NCBI RefSeq assembly: GCF_022484265.1
Contig: NZ_JAKVLR010000001.1
Location: 682,001-746,000, forward strand
From: Companilactobacillus sp.
Lineage (GTDB): Bacteria; Bacillota; Bacilli; Lactobacillales; Lactobacillaceae
Direction of reading: 5' to 3'
DNA: 64,000 nt
Shown here in pieces: positions 41,878 through 51,045 of this stretch (position 1 is its first letter; each line of letters opens with the position of its first letter). The translations under genes and the position numbers were made by a program. The notes under the pieces were generated by a model. The model worked only from the letters and a program-made list of their open reading frames with translations, was not told the DNA's origin and searched no databases.

Positions 41878-42480
41878 TCATCCCACATTTCTTTTAACTA
41901 GTTTAAAATTTTGTTTTGAATCGCCGGAAAATTCTGTGTAGCACCCGGCATCAAAGTGAATATCCCAAAATTCATGGGTGTCATTTAGCAGATATTGGTC
42001 AATTATTCTGAGTGCACCTAAATGAGCTACTACTAGGATATTTTGATAATTATTTTTTTGACCATCAGAAATTATTTGATTGATTGTGCGTTTGACGTGG
42101 TCTGAAAATTGATAAAAATCTTCAGCTTCTGGTGGCACATATTCAAATGGTTGATTTAACCAAAGCTGCCACTCTTTTGGATAACTAGCTTCGATCTCGT
42201 CTGCATCCAGTCCCTCCCACTTGCCGAAGCCCTTCTCATTCAATCCTGGTAGTTTGACAATCGGAGTATCAGGATTTAAACAAGGTTTCAAAGTTTGGTA
42301 AGTCCTAATTAGACCACTGCAATAGCCAACATCAAATTGCCAATTATTCTTGCGCAAGGTATTGGCTAAATGATGAGCCTGCCGAATGCCCTTGTCGTCC
42401 AAACTGACGTCTGACAAACCATAGAACTTCTTTTGTAAATTCCACTCAGTCTCTCCGTGCCTAGCAAAAACTAATCTCAT
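41878..42480 (-). CDS. cobC: Alpha-ribazole phosphatase (histidine phosphatase family)
   Basis: This enzyme removes the 5'-phosphate of alpha-ribazole phosphate or adenosylcobalamin phosphate at the end of nucleotide loop assembly. Its 200 residues start MRLVFARHGETEWNLQKKFY, with RHGE catalytic His, then EKGFGKWEGLDADEIEA and the second His in VVAHLGALRIIDQYL. The ATG overlaps the cobS stop (ATGA), so the two are coupled. The longer frame to 42585 is read inside cobS and is not real. Confidence 0.9.
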   Translation of the reverse strand: MRLVFARHGETEWNLQKKFYGLSDVSLDDKGIRQAHHLANTLRKNNWQFDVGYCSGLIRTYQTLKPCLNPDTPIVKLPGLNEKGFGKWEGLDADEIEASYPKEWQLWLNQPFEYVPPEAEDFYQFSDHVKRTINQIISDGQKNNYQNILVVAHLGALRIIDQYLLNDTHEFWDIHFDAGCYTEFSGDSKQNFKLVKRNVG

Positions 42481-43232
42481 AGTTTTACCACTGCAGCATA
42501 TGCAATCATAAAGATCACTTGGCAGATACTGGCGTAGGCGCCTAAGGTATCTCCAGTGAATCCACCTAATTGCTTGTTGATCCAATGTTTATACACAAAG
42601 ACAAACAAGGCAGCAACGATATATCCAACTAAGCCTTTCCAGCCTAAACCGAGAAAAATCACAATGATTGCCAATAATTGACTAACAGCTGCACGCCAAG
42701 GTGCAATCTGTCCCCAACTTTTGAGCAATCCCTTCTCTTTTTCAGAGTTAGAAATTCTTAGAAAAATCAGCGATATTCCGGTTTTGGTATTCATGATGGT
42801 TATGGCAGCTAAAAAGACATTGGTCATGATGCTGAGATGGCCACTGATAAAGTAGGTCAAACCAATCATTAATAAATAGTAATAGATCAGTGCTAAAGCA
42901 CCCATCGTACCTGATCGGCTATCCTTCATGATCTCGTACATTTTTTCTTTGTTACGAGAACTGAACATCCCATCAGCAGTATCTGCCAGAGCATCTAAAT
43001 GAAAACCACCAGTGATCATGCCATCGATGACTAACAAGAAGATCCAGCACAGCCAAGTTGGAAATACAAAACTCAGTCCCCAAAAGCAGAGTGCTTCAAT
43101 TGCACCAAGGATCAAACCAAATAAAGTTAAATATTGAATTCCCTTATTAAATTTTTCTTGAGGCTCGTCGATTGGAATAGGAATCGGTACCCTGGTAAAA
43201 AATTGTCCATACAATATCAATGACGTTATCAA
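42477..43232 (-). CDS. cobS: Adenosylcobinamide-GDP ribazoletransferase
   Basis: This membrane enzyme joins adenosylcobinamide-GDP to alpha-ribazole (phosphate). Its 251 residues include several hydrophobic helices and the metal-binding motif GGFHLDALADTADGMFSSRN (about 56-75), and TRVPIPIP at the N-terminus. Placed between cobU and cobC, in order of use. Confidence 0.93.
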   Translation of the reverse strand: MITSLILYGQFFTRVPIPIPIDEPQEKFNKGIQYLTLFGLILGAIEALCFWGLSFVFPTWLCWIFLLVIDGMITGGFHLDALADTADGMFSSRNKEKMYEIMKDSRSGTMGALALIYYYLLMIGLTYFISGHLSIMTNVFLAAITIMNTKTGISLIFLRISNSEKEKGLLKSWGQIAPWRAAVSQLLAIIVIFLGLGWKGLVGYIVAALFVFVYKHWINKQLGGFTGDTLGAYASICQVIFMIAYAAVVKL

Positions 43233-43242
43233 AATATTACCT

Positions 43243-43830
43243 CTACTTTATTTTTTGTGGCAGACCGCTGATCACAAACCAGACCTCATCGCTCTTACTG
43301 GCAATCAGCTTATTGACTGAACCATAGATGTCACGCAAGATCCGCGTCAATTTAGTTGCGGGAACGATTCCAAGACCCACCTCATTAGTCACGATAACTA
43401 AGGTCTTGTGGCGACGACTGTTGACCTCAATAATATTGATCCACTGTTGCAAAATATAGCTAGTCGCTTCATCGATCTGGTCTTGATTCATTTGATTGAT
43501 ATAGGCATCGAAGTTAAATTTATTTCCCTTAGCTTCGTTGACCCAATCAAAAAATAAATTAGTGATCATATTGGTGGCATCGTCGAGTAGAAACTGAGTA
43601 GTAGCTGATTGGTCCATAAATTTAGCGATACTGTCATAGCGTTCTTCAGTTGTCCAATGTTTAGAACGGCGTGCACGGTGTTTGTTGATCCGGTTGGACA
43701 TTTCAGCATCGCTTAAATTGACCATGCCAGTAGCAATGTAACAAACTTGATCTTCACGACTGTATAAATTTTCAGCGTACTCTGATTTCCCGCTTCTGGC
43801 ACCGCCGGTAACCATGATTAAATGTTCCAT
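43243..43830 (-). CDS. cobU: Adenosylcobinamide kinase / adenosylcobinamide-phosphate guanylyltransferase
   Basis: This bifunctional enzyme phosphorylates adenosylcobinamide and then attaches GMP. The P-loop is VTGGARSGKSEYAENLYS at the N-terminus, NRINKHRARRSKHWTT follows with the guanylylation His, and VIVTNEVGLGIVP (about 147-159) is the third family motif. Its 195 residues include an unusual insertion near 90-115 (NEAKGNKFNFDAYINQMNQD) compared with E. coli CobU of about 181. Confidence 0.93.
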   Translation of the reverse strand: MEHLIMVTGGARSGKSEYAENLYSREDQVCYIATGMVNLSDAEMSNRINKHRARRSKHWTTEERYDSIAKFMDQSATTQFLLDDATNMITNLFFDWVNEAKGNKFNFDAYINQMNQDQIDEATSYILQQWINIIEVNSRRHKTLVIVTNEVGLGIVPATKLTRILRDIYGSVNKLIASKSDEVWFVISGLPQKIK

Positions 43831-43831
43831 A

Positions 43832-44572
43832 TTATTTCCTCAATCGAGCAATCTGTTTTAATTCTGGATGATTTTTAGAAAAGTCATCAGCGTCATTATT
43901 TGCAACTGCGACCAATAAAACTGTCGAAGGACCAGCAGTCTTATTAATTTGTGATTGGTCAATTCCATTTGCCAATTCAAGTTTCAAGTCATCGCTATTA
44001 GCTAAAACTCCTAGCTCATATCCAACTCCTTTAGATCCAACCGGAATCATGTCAACGACAGCTTTTTCACGGCGTAGATCAATTGCTTGTTTGACTTTAA
44101 AAATATTATCCAAATTAGCCAAAACTTCGTTTCCCATTAAAGGTACTCCCAGTTGAAAAACTGCTAGATCCTGAGTGTTTTCAAAAGATTTGTGAGCAGC
44201 ACGACCAATCACAGTCACGCTGACAGTCGTCATCTGAATATCCAAATTGTCCTCAGTACTGCCATTGATCGATAAATCAGGATAACCCATTTCGACCAAA
44301 TCTTGTTTCATCTGGTCAATGACTTTAATACCGGTCGGATCATACTCGACACTCAAAGTATTGATCACATTGATTGGCGTTGCTCCATAAGAAATTAGCT
44401 CAAGCATTGCCGTTCGTAATGTAAACGAGACTGATATCTCTGGCGAGCATTTAACAATGTCCAATTCACGGTCTCCAAATCCAGCACTGATATCGCAACT
44501 AACAACTAGATCTTCTTGTTTATTAATTGGCGTGATCGTTAAATCACGATATTGATGACTGCCTGCTTGCAT
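43832..44572 (-). CDS. PurM/AIR synthase-like protein in the cobalamin operon (candidate alpha-ribazole kinase)
   Basis: This 246-residue protein has a PurM/SelD-like layout: N-terminal DLVVSCDISAGFGDRELDIV with acidic metal/ATP residues, then a long central sheet region with SYGATPINVINTLSVEYDPT and GRAAHKSF, and an ending of unrecognised type. It lies between hemL and cobU. In Listeria and Geobacillus, an AIR-synthase-related kinase (CblS) phosphorylates alpha-ribazole for salvage when CobT is missing, and no cobT is seen in this window. CblS is therefore the best candidate, but I cannot check the alignment. An uncharacterised helper of cofactor assembly is the alternative. Confidence 0.55.
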   Translation of the reverse strand: MQAGSHQYRDLTITPINKQEDLVVSCDISAGFGDRELDIVKCSPEISVSFTLRTAMLELISYGATPINVINTLSVEYDPTGIKVIDQMKQDLVEMGYPDLSINGSTEDNLDIQMTTVSVTVIGRAAHKSFENTQDLAVFQLGVPLMGNEVLANLDNIFKVKQAIDLRREKAVVDMIPVGSKGVGYELGVLANSDDLKLELANGIDQSQINKTAGPSTVLLVAVANNDADDFSKNHPELKQIARLRK

Positions 44573-44581
44573 AATTGCTCC

Positions 44582-45871
44582 TTATTTTTCAACATTTGCA
44601 AATGCATCGCTGAAGACTTCGATTGTCTTGTCGATATCTGCATCAGTATGTTTAGTTGAAATAAAACTAGTTTCATATGGTGATGGTGCTAAGTAAATAC
44701 CACGTTTGATGACATATTGGAAGAAACGACTGAAGTAATCCTTGTCTGATTTTTGAACGTCGGCAAAGTTTTCTACTGGCCCTTCATTAAAGAAGTATCC
44801 CCACATAGTGCCACGGTGACGAATTGTAAATGGTACGCCATTTTTATCAGCTGCAGCTTTAAGAGCCTTGCAGAGACGATCCAACTTAGCATCCATATCA
44901 GCATATTTGTCAGCATTTAATTGCTCTAGTGTCTTGATACCAGCCATCATAGCTAATGGATTCCCTGATAAAGTACCTGCGTGATAAACCTTTCCATCTG
45001 GCGTGATGTTTCTCATGATCTCTTCGCGTCCACCAAATGTACCAACTGGAAGACCGCCACCGATAACCTTACCCAAGGTAGTCAAGTCAGGATGAATTCC
45101 GTACAAGTGCTGTGCACCATTCATGTCGCATCTAAATCCACTCATAACTTCATCAAAAATCAAGACTGAACCATGTTCTTCAGTAACCTTACGCAAAGTC
45201 TTCAAGAATGACTCTTTAGCGGGAACAAAGCCCATGTTACCTGCTACAGGTTCAACGATAACTCCGGCAATTTCATCGCCACGACGTTTGAATAAATCGA
45301 TTACAGCTTCTTCATCGTTATATGGAACAGTCAATGTTTCAAGAGCCACATTTCTAGGAACGCCTGGAGAAGTATTGATATCAAAAGTAGCCAAGCCTGA
45401 ACCAGCATCAACTAGCAATGAGTCTGAATGACCGTGGTAGCAGCCAATAAACTTAACGATCTTGTCACGCTTCGTGTATCCACGTGCTAATCTAACTGCA
45501 CTCATCGTTGCTTCAGTACCTGAAGAAACCATTCTCATCAATTCCATTGATGGTACGAATTGTTGAACTAATTCAGCAATTCTGTTTTCAAGCAAAGTTG
45601 GAGCACCAAAACTAGTACCCTTATCGATTGTATCTTTTAAGGCTTCAATAACGACATCGTCAGCGTGACCTAAAATAAGTGGTCCCCATGACAAAACGTA
45701 ATCAATGTACGAGTTTCCATCCACATCGTATAAGTTTTGATTCTTGCCTCGTTCAATAAAGATTGGTGACATGTTGACATTTTTGTATGCACGAACTGGA
45801 CTGTTAACTCCACCTGGCATTAATTTGACGGCTTCTTTATAAGCTGCAATTGATTGTTCGAAACTTCTCAT
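44582..45871 (-). CDS. hemL: Glutamate-1-semialdehyde 2,1-aminomutase
   Basis: This PLP enzyme makes 5-aminolevulinate. Its 429 residues begin SIAAYKEAVKLMPGGVNSPV. MVSSGTEATMSAVRLARGYT binds the cofactor, and the Schiff-base Lys lies in LTTLGKVIGGGLPVGTFGG near residue 266. Length is that of the family. It works with HemA upstream in the same operon in the C5 pathway from glutamyl-tRNA. Confidence 0.95.
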   Translation of the reverse strand: MRSFEQSIAAYKEAVKLMPGGVNSPVRAYKNVNMSPIFIERGKNQNLYDVDGNSYIDYVLSWGPLILGHADDVVIEALKDTIDKGTSFGAPTLLENRIAELVQQFVPSMELMRMVSSGTEATMSAVRLARGYTKRDKIVKFIGCYHGHSDSLLVDAGSGLATFDINTSPGVPRNVALETLTVPYNDEEAVIDLFKRRGDEIAGVIVEPVAGNMGFVPAKESFLKTLRKVTEEHGSVLIFDEVMSGFRCDMNGAQHLYGIHPDLTTLGKVIGGGLPVGTFGGREEIMRNITPDGKVYHAGTLSGNPLAMMAGIKTLEQLNADKYADMDAKLDRLCKALKAAADKNGVPFTIRHRGTMWGYFFNEGPVENFADVQKSDKDYFSRFFQYVIKRGIYLAPSPYETSFISTKHTDADIDKTIEVFSDAFANVEK

Positions 45872-45887
45872 TATTATCCCCCAGTGA

Positions 45888-46871
45888 TTACTTTTGATTG
45901 TCTAAATAGTTAGCAAAGTCTTTTGCAAAATAAGTGATGATCAAATCAGCACCTGCACGCTTCATGCTCGTTAGTGTTTCATAAACGACACTTTGTTCAT
46001 CAATCCAACCATTTTGTGCGGCTGCCTTGATCATTGAATATTCTCCAGAAACGTTATACGCAACTAAAGGCAATTTCGTATGGTCCTTAACTTCTCGCAT
46101 GACGTCTAAGAATGCCATTGAAGGCTTGACCATGACAAAGTCTGCACCCTCGTTTTCATCACTAATAGTTTCTCTCATGGCATCCAAACGATTAGCAGGA
46201 TCCATTTGGTAAGTCTTACGGTCGCCAAACTTAGGTGATGAATTAGCTGCATCACGGAATGGACCATAAAAACTTGATGCGTATTTAACCGCATAGGACA
46301 TGATCGGAACATTGACCAAATCATTCTTATCTAATCCTTCACGAATAGCAGCAACGTATCCATCCATGGCATTTGAAGGAGCGATAATGTCGGCTCCTGC
46401 TTTAGCTTGAGAAACGGCCGTTCTTGTAATGTATTCTAACGATTCATCGTTTTGAACATAGCCATCGCGGACGATTCCACAGTGACCAGTTGATGTGTAT
46501 TCGCACATGCAGCAATCAGCAATAACGATCAAATCTGGATAATTCTTTTTGATCAAACGTGTAGCTTGTTGAACGATACCATCGTCGCTCCATGCACCGG
46601 TTCCGACTTCATCTTTATCTTCGTCTTTTGGGAGGCCAAACAAGATAATGGCTTTGATACCATCGTTGACGATTTCTTGGATCTCGTCCAAAACTGTATC
46701 CATCCCAAAGTGGAAAACGCCTGGCATTGATTTGATCTCAGTCTTTCCCATTAATCCATCCTCAATAAAAACAGGTTGGATCAAATCAGTTTTTAATACG
46801 TGAGTTTCCCTTACTAGATCACGCATAGCTGCGCTAGTTCTTAAACGACGGTGACGATCAAATTTAATCAT
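45888..46871 (-). CDS. hemB: Porphobilinogen synthase (ALA dehydratase)
   Basis: This enzyme condenses two 5-aminolevulinates to porphobilinogen. Its 327 residues carry a Cys-rich zinc site, ADCCMCEYTSTGHCGIV (about 119-135), so it is the zinc type. Active-site Lys residues lie in VPIMSYAVKYASSFYGPFRD and DFVMVKPSMAFLDV. It follows hemC by 2 bases. Confidence 0.95.
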   Translation of the reverse strand: MIKFDRHRRLRTSAAMRDLVRETHVLKTDLIQPVFIEDGLMGKTEIKSMPGVFHFGMDTVLDEIQEIVNDGIKAIILFGLPKDEDKDEVGTGAWSDDGIVQQATRLIKKNYPDLIVIADCCMCEYTSTGHCGIVRDGYVQNDESLEYITRTAVSQAKAGADIIAPSNAMDGYVAAIREGLDKNDLVNVPIMSYAVKYASSFYGPFRDAANSSPKFGDRKTYQMDPANRLDAMRETISDENEGADFVMVKPSMAFLDVMREVKDHTKLPLVAYNVSGEYSMIKAAAQNGWIDEQSVVYETLTSMKRAGADLIITYFAKDFANYLDNQK

Positions 46872-46873
46872 TA

Positions 46874-47809
46874 TTAATTACTTCCTTCAATTTCTTTTAT
46901 TATTTCAGTTGCCCCATTGCTTAAAAGCTCTCGAGCAATTTCATTCCCAAAATCTGTTGCTTCATAGACTGAACGATCAGCTGAAGTCTCGTACCATTTT
47001 GAACCATCATAGGACGAGATCATTGCATGCATCGTCACAACCGAATCATCCACATGAGCATATGCTCCGACTGGAAAGTTACAGCTGCCGCCAAATGCCG
47101 CCAAAAGCTGACGTTCTAATTTGACGGAAAGTCGAGTATCTTTATCATCAATTGAATGAATAATATCGTTAATATATTGGTCATCTGCTCGCGATTCCAG
47201 TGCCAAAGCACCTTGACCGGCAGCAGGTAGAATTGTATCTTGCAAACTAAATTTATGATGATTTCCAATATCGACTTGAAGACGATCCAAGCCTGACTCA
47301 GCTACGATGACTCCAAATAAATTCAACTCATCGATTTTTTTAAGTCTCGTATCTAAATTTCCACGAATTGGCACGACTTCAATATCCGGCCTCAAATGAC
47401 GCAACTGCGCCGTCCGGCGAATACTACTCGTACCAATTTTTGCACCTTGCGGAATATCCTTTGTTGAATGCATTTCTGTTGTGGTGATCAAGCAGTCAAA
47501 TGGAGAGTTTCTCTTCGGTATCCCGGACAGCACTAAGCCTTCTGGCGTTTGAGGCAGAAGGTCTTTTAATGAATGAACTGCAATGTCGATTTTTCCATCC
47601 AACAACGATTGCTCGATTTCTTTAACGAACAATCCTTTCCCACCAATCATCTTAATATCAGTCGAATAGTTTTTATCGCCTTCGGTGGTGATGTAACAAA
47701 GTTCAAACTGTTTATCCGGATACTGTTCTTGAAGCATCTTAATTGCTAATTTAGTTTGGCACACTGCAAGCTTGCTTTTGCGAGTTCCAACTTTGATGGT
47801 CTTTTCCAA
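46874..47809 (-). CDS. hemC: Hydroxymethylbilane synthase
   Basis: This enzyme polymerises four porphobilinogens on a dipyrromethane cofactor. It has 311 residues: IKVGTRKSKLAVCQTKLAIK at the N-terminus, AVHSLKDLLPQTPEGLVLSG, GTSSIRRTAQLRHLRPDIEV, and the cofactor-carrying Cys in AAFGGSCNFPVGAYA (about 245). Start ATG 11 bases after hemA. Confidence 0.95.
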   Translation of the reverse strand: MEKTIKVGTRKSKLAVCQTKLAIKMLQEQYPDKQFELCYITTEGDKNYSTDIKMIGGKGLFVKEIEQSLLDGKIDIAVHSLKDLLPQTPEGLVLSGIPKRNSPFDCLITTTEMHSTKDIPQGAKIGTSSIRRTAQLRHLRPDIEVVPIRGNLDTRLKKIDELNLFGVIVAESGLDRLQVDIGNHHKFSLQDTILPAAGQGALALESRADDQYINDIIHSIDDKDTRLSVKLERQLLAAFGGSCNFPVGAYAHVDDSVVTMHAMISSYDGSKWYETSADRSVYEATDFGNEIARELLSNGATEIIKEIEGSN

Positions 47810-47820
47810 AATGACACCCC

Positions 47821-49083
47821 TTACGCATCCAATTTAAAAATTGTTTTTAAGACGTCTAAATATTGATCAGCATCGTCAGAGGTTGAAAGCTCCTTAATTT
47901 CTTTGATGGGTTCTTTCAACATCTGGTTAACAATACTCTTCATATGTTTGCGGATCACCTTTTGTTCGTGATCATCAAGATCAGGCAACTTCTTCAACAA
48001 ACTGTCATAAACATTTGACTGAATATCGACTGCCTGTTCACGCAACTGTCGAATCACTGGCACAACGTTTAATTGCTTTTGCCATAAAAAGTAATCTTCG
48101 ATCTCATCCGGAATATGTTTTTTCACTTCGTTGACTAAGTGCATTTTCTCGTCATGATTGTCAGTCACAATCTTAGCCAATCCATCCATATCGTAATAGT
48201 GGCAGTTGTCGAGTTGACTGAAGGTACTTAAGTTTCTCGGCACACCAAGATCAACAAAAGTAATCTCGTTGAGATCAGCTTGATTCTCTTGGACCCATTC
48301 TGTTGAAAAAATCGGTTTTTTGACGGAGACTGCTGAGATAACAGCATCAGACGTTTTTAAGATGTCTGCTAATTGGTCGATTGGTTTAACAATGATCTCA
48401 GCATCGATCTCATCAGCAACGTGTTCAGCACGTGACACGGTCCGATTGACCAGAATAATTTTTTCAAAGCCCATGGTCGATGTGTTTAATAACGCATGCT
48501 GACTCATGGTACCCGCTCCGATAACGGTTAAGGTCTTATCAGATAAGTCTTGCAAGTTCTCCTTGATTTGGTGGATGCCAGCTTGTGTTGAAGTCTCAGC
48601 GTGTTCGTTGATCTTGTATTCTGAATGGGTCCACTTAGCAAATGTAATGACTTGCTGGAATAAATGATTGAACAATACTCCCGCAGTGTCGGCTTGCCGA
48701 GCTATAAAAAAGGCGTTTTTGACTTGGCCTAAGATTTGAGCTTCACCAACATCTGGCGAATCTAATCCAGAGGCTAATTCGAACAAATGGCGCACGGCAA
48801 TTTCGCCAGTTCTTAATGTTAAATAGTCTGCCAATTCGTCCATATCAAATTTAAACCAGTTTGATAAAAAACGTTTGATGTAATAACGACTAGTGTGAAC
48901 TTGATCAACAACTGCATAGATCTCAGTCCGTTCGCAAGTTGAAATTATCACGTCTTCTAAAATACTTTTTTCAGCAGCCAAGGCCTTGTGGGCTTCGGCT
49001 AATTCATCTTTATCAAAATTGATTTGTTCACGTAATTCAATTGGCATAGTTCTAAAATCAAGTCCCACACAAACTATAAACAT
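47821..49083 (-). CDS. hemA: Glutamyl-tRNA reductase
   Basis: This enzyme reduces glutamyl-tRNA to glutamate-1-semialdehyde, the committed step. Its 420 residues carry the catalytic Cys in IISTCERTEIYAVV (about 47-60; Glu replaces the usual Asn after Cys), GEAQILGQVKNAF, and a NADPH domain with VIGAGTMSQHALLN (about 181). The C-terminal dimerisation helices are complete. Because no later heme genes are here, it feeds corrin synthesis. Confidence 0.94.
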   Translation of the reverse strand: MFIVCVGLDFRTMPIELREQINFDKDELAEAHKALAAEKSILEDVIISTCERTEIYAVVDQVHTSRYYIKRFLSNWFKFDMDELADYLTLRTGEIAVRHLFELASGLDSPDVGEAQILGQVKNAFFIARQADTAGVLFNHLFQQVITFAKWTHSEYKINEHAETSTQAGIHQIKENLQDLSDKTLTVIGAGTMSQHALLNTSTMGFEKIILVNRTVSRAEHVADEIDAEIIVKPIDQLADILKTSDAVISAVSVKKPIFSTEWVQENQADLNEITFVDLGVPRNLSTFSQLDNCHYYDMDGLAKIVTDNHDEKMHLVNEVKKHIPDEIEDYFLWQKQLNVVPVIRQLREQAVDIQSNVYDSLLKKLPDLDDHEQKVIRKHMKSIVNQMLKEPIKEIKELSTSDDADQYLDVLKTIFKLDA

Positions 49084-49104
49084 ATTAATACTTCCAATAC
49101 TTTC

Positions 49105-49533
49105 TTATTTCTCGAGCCATTCTTGTAGAGATTCACGCTTCTTTTTAGTTGCGAAAGGATCCTTACCTAAGCTAGAAATTGAGTAAACATAACCGTCGTA
49201 ACGTAAAGTCGACATATTATAAAAATCAGAATGGTGCTTGTCGCTAGTATTATTAACTAGCTGATGCGAGTATGAATCTTCATAAACTAATTGATTTACT
49301 TCTTTGTCGTTGGTACAGGCTAAAACTAAATCAGCATTTGCCAATAGCGGGCGAATATACCGAGATTTGATCCATTTGATCTTAGTGAGATCAAATCTTT
49401 CATCGATCGTCGGACTAATGACGGTGATCTGGGCATGTTCTTCAAGCAGCTTCTTGTACTTGCGAAAAGCCACGTGACCACCACCGACAATCGTGACTGG
49501 ACGATTGGTTAAATCAACCATGATCGGGTACAT
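49105..49533 (-). CDS. Precorrin-2 dehydrogenase (SirC/CysG N-terminal type)
   Basis: This enzyme oxidises precorrin-2 to sirohydrochlorin with NAD+. Its 142 residues have YPIMVDLTNRPVTIVGGGHV at the N-terminus (Rossmann motif), DLVLACTNDKEVNQLV and the FYNMSTLRYDGYVYSISS end. Shorter than Met8p or CysG: the chelatase part is minimal. The cobalt insertion is done by CbiK instead. It lies between cbiP and hemA. Confidence 0.87.
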   Translation of the reverse strand: MYPIMVDLTNRPVTIVGGGHVAFRKYKKLLEEHAQITVISPTIDERFDLTKIKWIKSRYIRPLLANADLVLACTNDKEVNQLVYEDSYSHQLVNNTSDKHHSDFYNMSTLRYDGYVYSISSLGKDPFATKKKRESLQEWLEK

Positions 49534-49534
49534 A

Positions 49535-51043
49535 TTATTCCCCCTTGCCAGAATCTGACATGATCTTTAAAATCTGGTCAACATCAACGTTTTCAACAAA
49601 TTCCTTAGCTAATTCGTCATATTGCGTTTCCTTAAAGTCTTTTAACGACCCAACAACATTAGTTAATGGTCCTAAACCTTTGCTTTGACGGATGCTATTT
49701 AAATATTTTCGAGTCCATTCAGGGTTGTCGAAAATACCGTGCAAATAAGTCCCATAAACTTTGCGATCAGAACTGATTGCTCCATCCATGTGGTCAGCTA
49801 AGTTGCCATTAGTTTCATAAATATGAGCTAGTGGTTTGACGCCTTCGTCTAAAATAGTTTTACCCATATGGATCTCGTATCCGTCGACATCGAAGTCTCC
49901 AATTTTAGCCTTCGACTGATTAGTCGTCTTAGTATCTTCGTAATAAGTCGTTACCGGCAATAGATTTAAGCCAGCTTGTTCTTCGATATCTGATTCGACT
50001 TCATTTGAATCGATCAACTTTTTACCTAAGATCTGATAGCCGCCACAGACACCAAAGACAAAGGTGCCACGACTGTGAAGAGCTTCAATCGCAGTGTCGA
50101 ACTTCGTCTTCTTCAAAAAAGCGAGGTCTTCGTTAGTATTTTTACTACCGGGAATAATCACTAGATCAGGTGTACCTAATTCATTAGGATTGGTGGCATA
50201 GCGGACCGACACATCGGGGTGCATGGCCAAACTATTGAAATCAGTGAAATTAGAAATTTTTGGTAAAACTACTACAACGATGTCCAAATCTTTTGAAACG
50301 TCCATAACTTTATTCTTGCGCGTCAAGGCAACTGAATCTTCGTCATCAATTTGGACATTGCTGTATGGCATCACTCCTAAAACTGGCACGCCAGTTAGAG
50401 CTTCGATCATGTCGTTTCCACTCGTTAAAAGCGAAACATCCCCACGGAATTTATTGATAATAATTCCTTTGATCCGCTTTTGGTGACGCTTAGGCAATAA
50501 TTTGATTGTTCCATAAATCGACGCAAATACTCCACCCTTATCAATATCAGCCACTAAAATAACAGGTGAATCTGCAATATCTGCCATTCCCATGTTAACT
50601 AGGTCGCGGTCATTTAAATTGATCTCGGCTGGACTTCCGGCACCTTCCAAGATCACATCGTCATATTCATCAGCCAAACTGTTATAAATTTTGGTGATGT
50701 CATCTCGAAGTTGCGGTTTAAAATCTTGATACTCAGCGGCACTCATATCCGCAATCACTTTACCATTCACGACAACTTGCGAATCGCTATCAGTTGAAGG
50801 CTTCAACAAAATTGGATTCATGCGCACGTCAGGTAAAATACCAGCAGCTTCAGCTTGAAAAACTTGAGCTCTACCCATTTCTTGACCATCAGCTGTGATG
50901 TATGAATTGAGTGCCATGTTTTGTGACTTAAATGGGACAACGCTTTCGCCCTTTTGAGCAAGAAAACGACAAAGAGCAGCAACCATCCAGCTTTTACCAG
51001 AATCCGATGCTGTTCCTTGAAACATAATTGATTTTGCAGTCAT
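49535..51043 (-). CDS. cbiP: Cobyric acid synthase
   Basis: This glutamine- and ATP-dependent enzyme amidates the b, d, e and g side chains of the corrin. It has 502 residues: P-loop-like TASDSGKSWMVAALCRFLAQ at the N-terminus, PFKSQNMALNSY, and a C-terminal glutamine amidotransferase domain with the nucleophile Cys in FGVCGGYQILG (about 325-336) and His in YGTYLHGIFDN. The stop is two bases from the cbiO-side gene order, consistent with coupling. Confidence 0.95.
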   Translation of the reverse strand: MTAKSIMFQGTASDSGKSWMVAALCRFLAQKGESVVPFKSQNMALNSYITADGQEMGRAQVFQAEAAGILPDVRMNPILLKPSTDSDSQVVVNGKVIADMSAAEYQDFKPQLRDDITKIYNSLADEYDDVILEGAGSPAEINLNDRDLVNMGMADIADSPVILVADIDKGGVFASIYGTIKLLPKRHQKRIKGIIINKFRGDVSLLTSGNDMIEALTGVPVLGVMPYSNVQIDDEDSVALTRKNKVMDVSKDLDIVVVVLPKISNFTDFNSLAMHPDVSVRYATNPNELGTPDLVIIPGSKNTNEDLAFLKKTKFDTAIEALHSRGTFVFGVCGGYQILGKKLIDSNEVESDIEEQAGLNLLPVTTYYEDTKTTNQSKAKIGDFDVDGYEIHMGKTILDEGVKPLAHIYETNGNLADHMDGAISSDRKVYGTYLHGIFDNPEWTRKYLNSIRQSKGLGPLTNVVGSLKDFKETQYDELAKEFVENVDVDQILKIMSDSGKGE

Positions 51044-51045
51044 AA

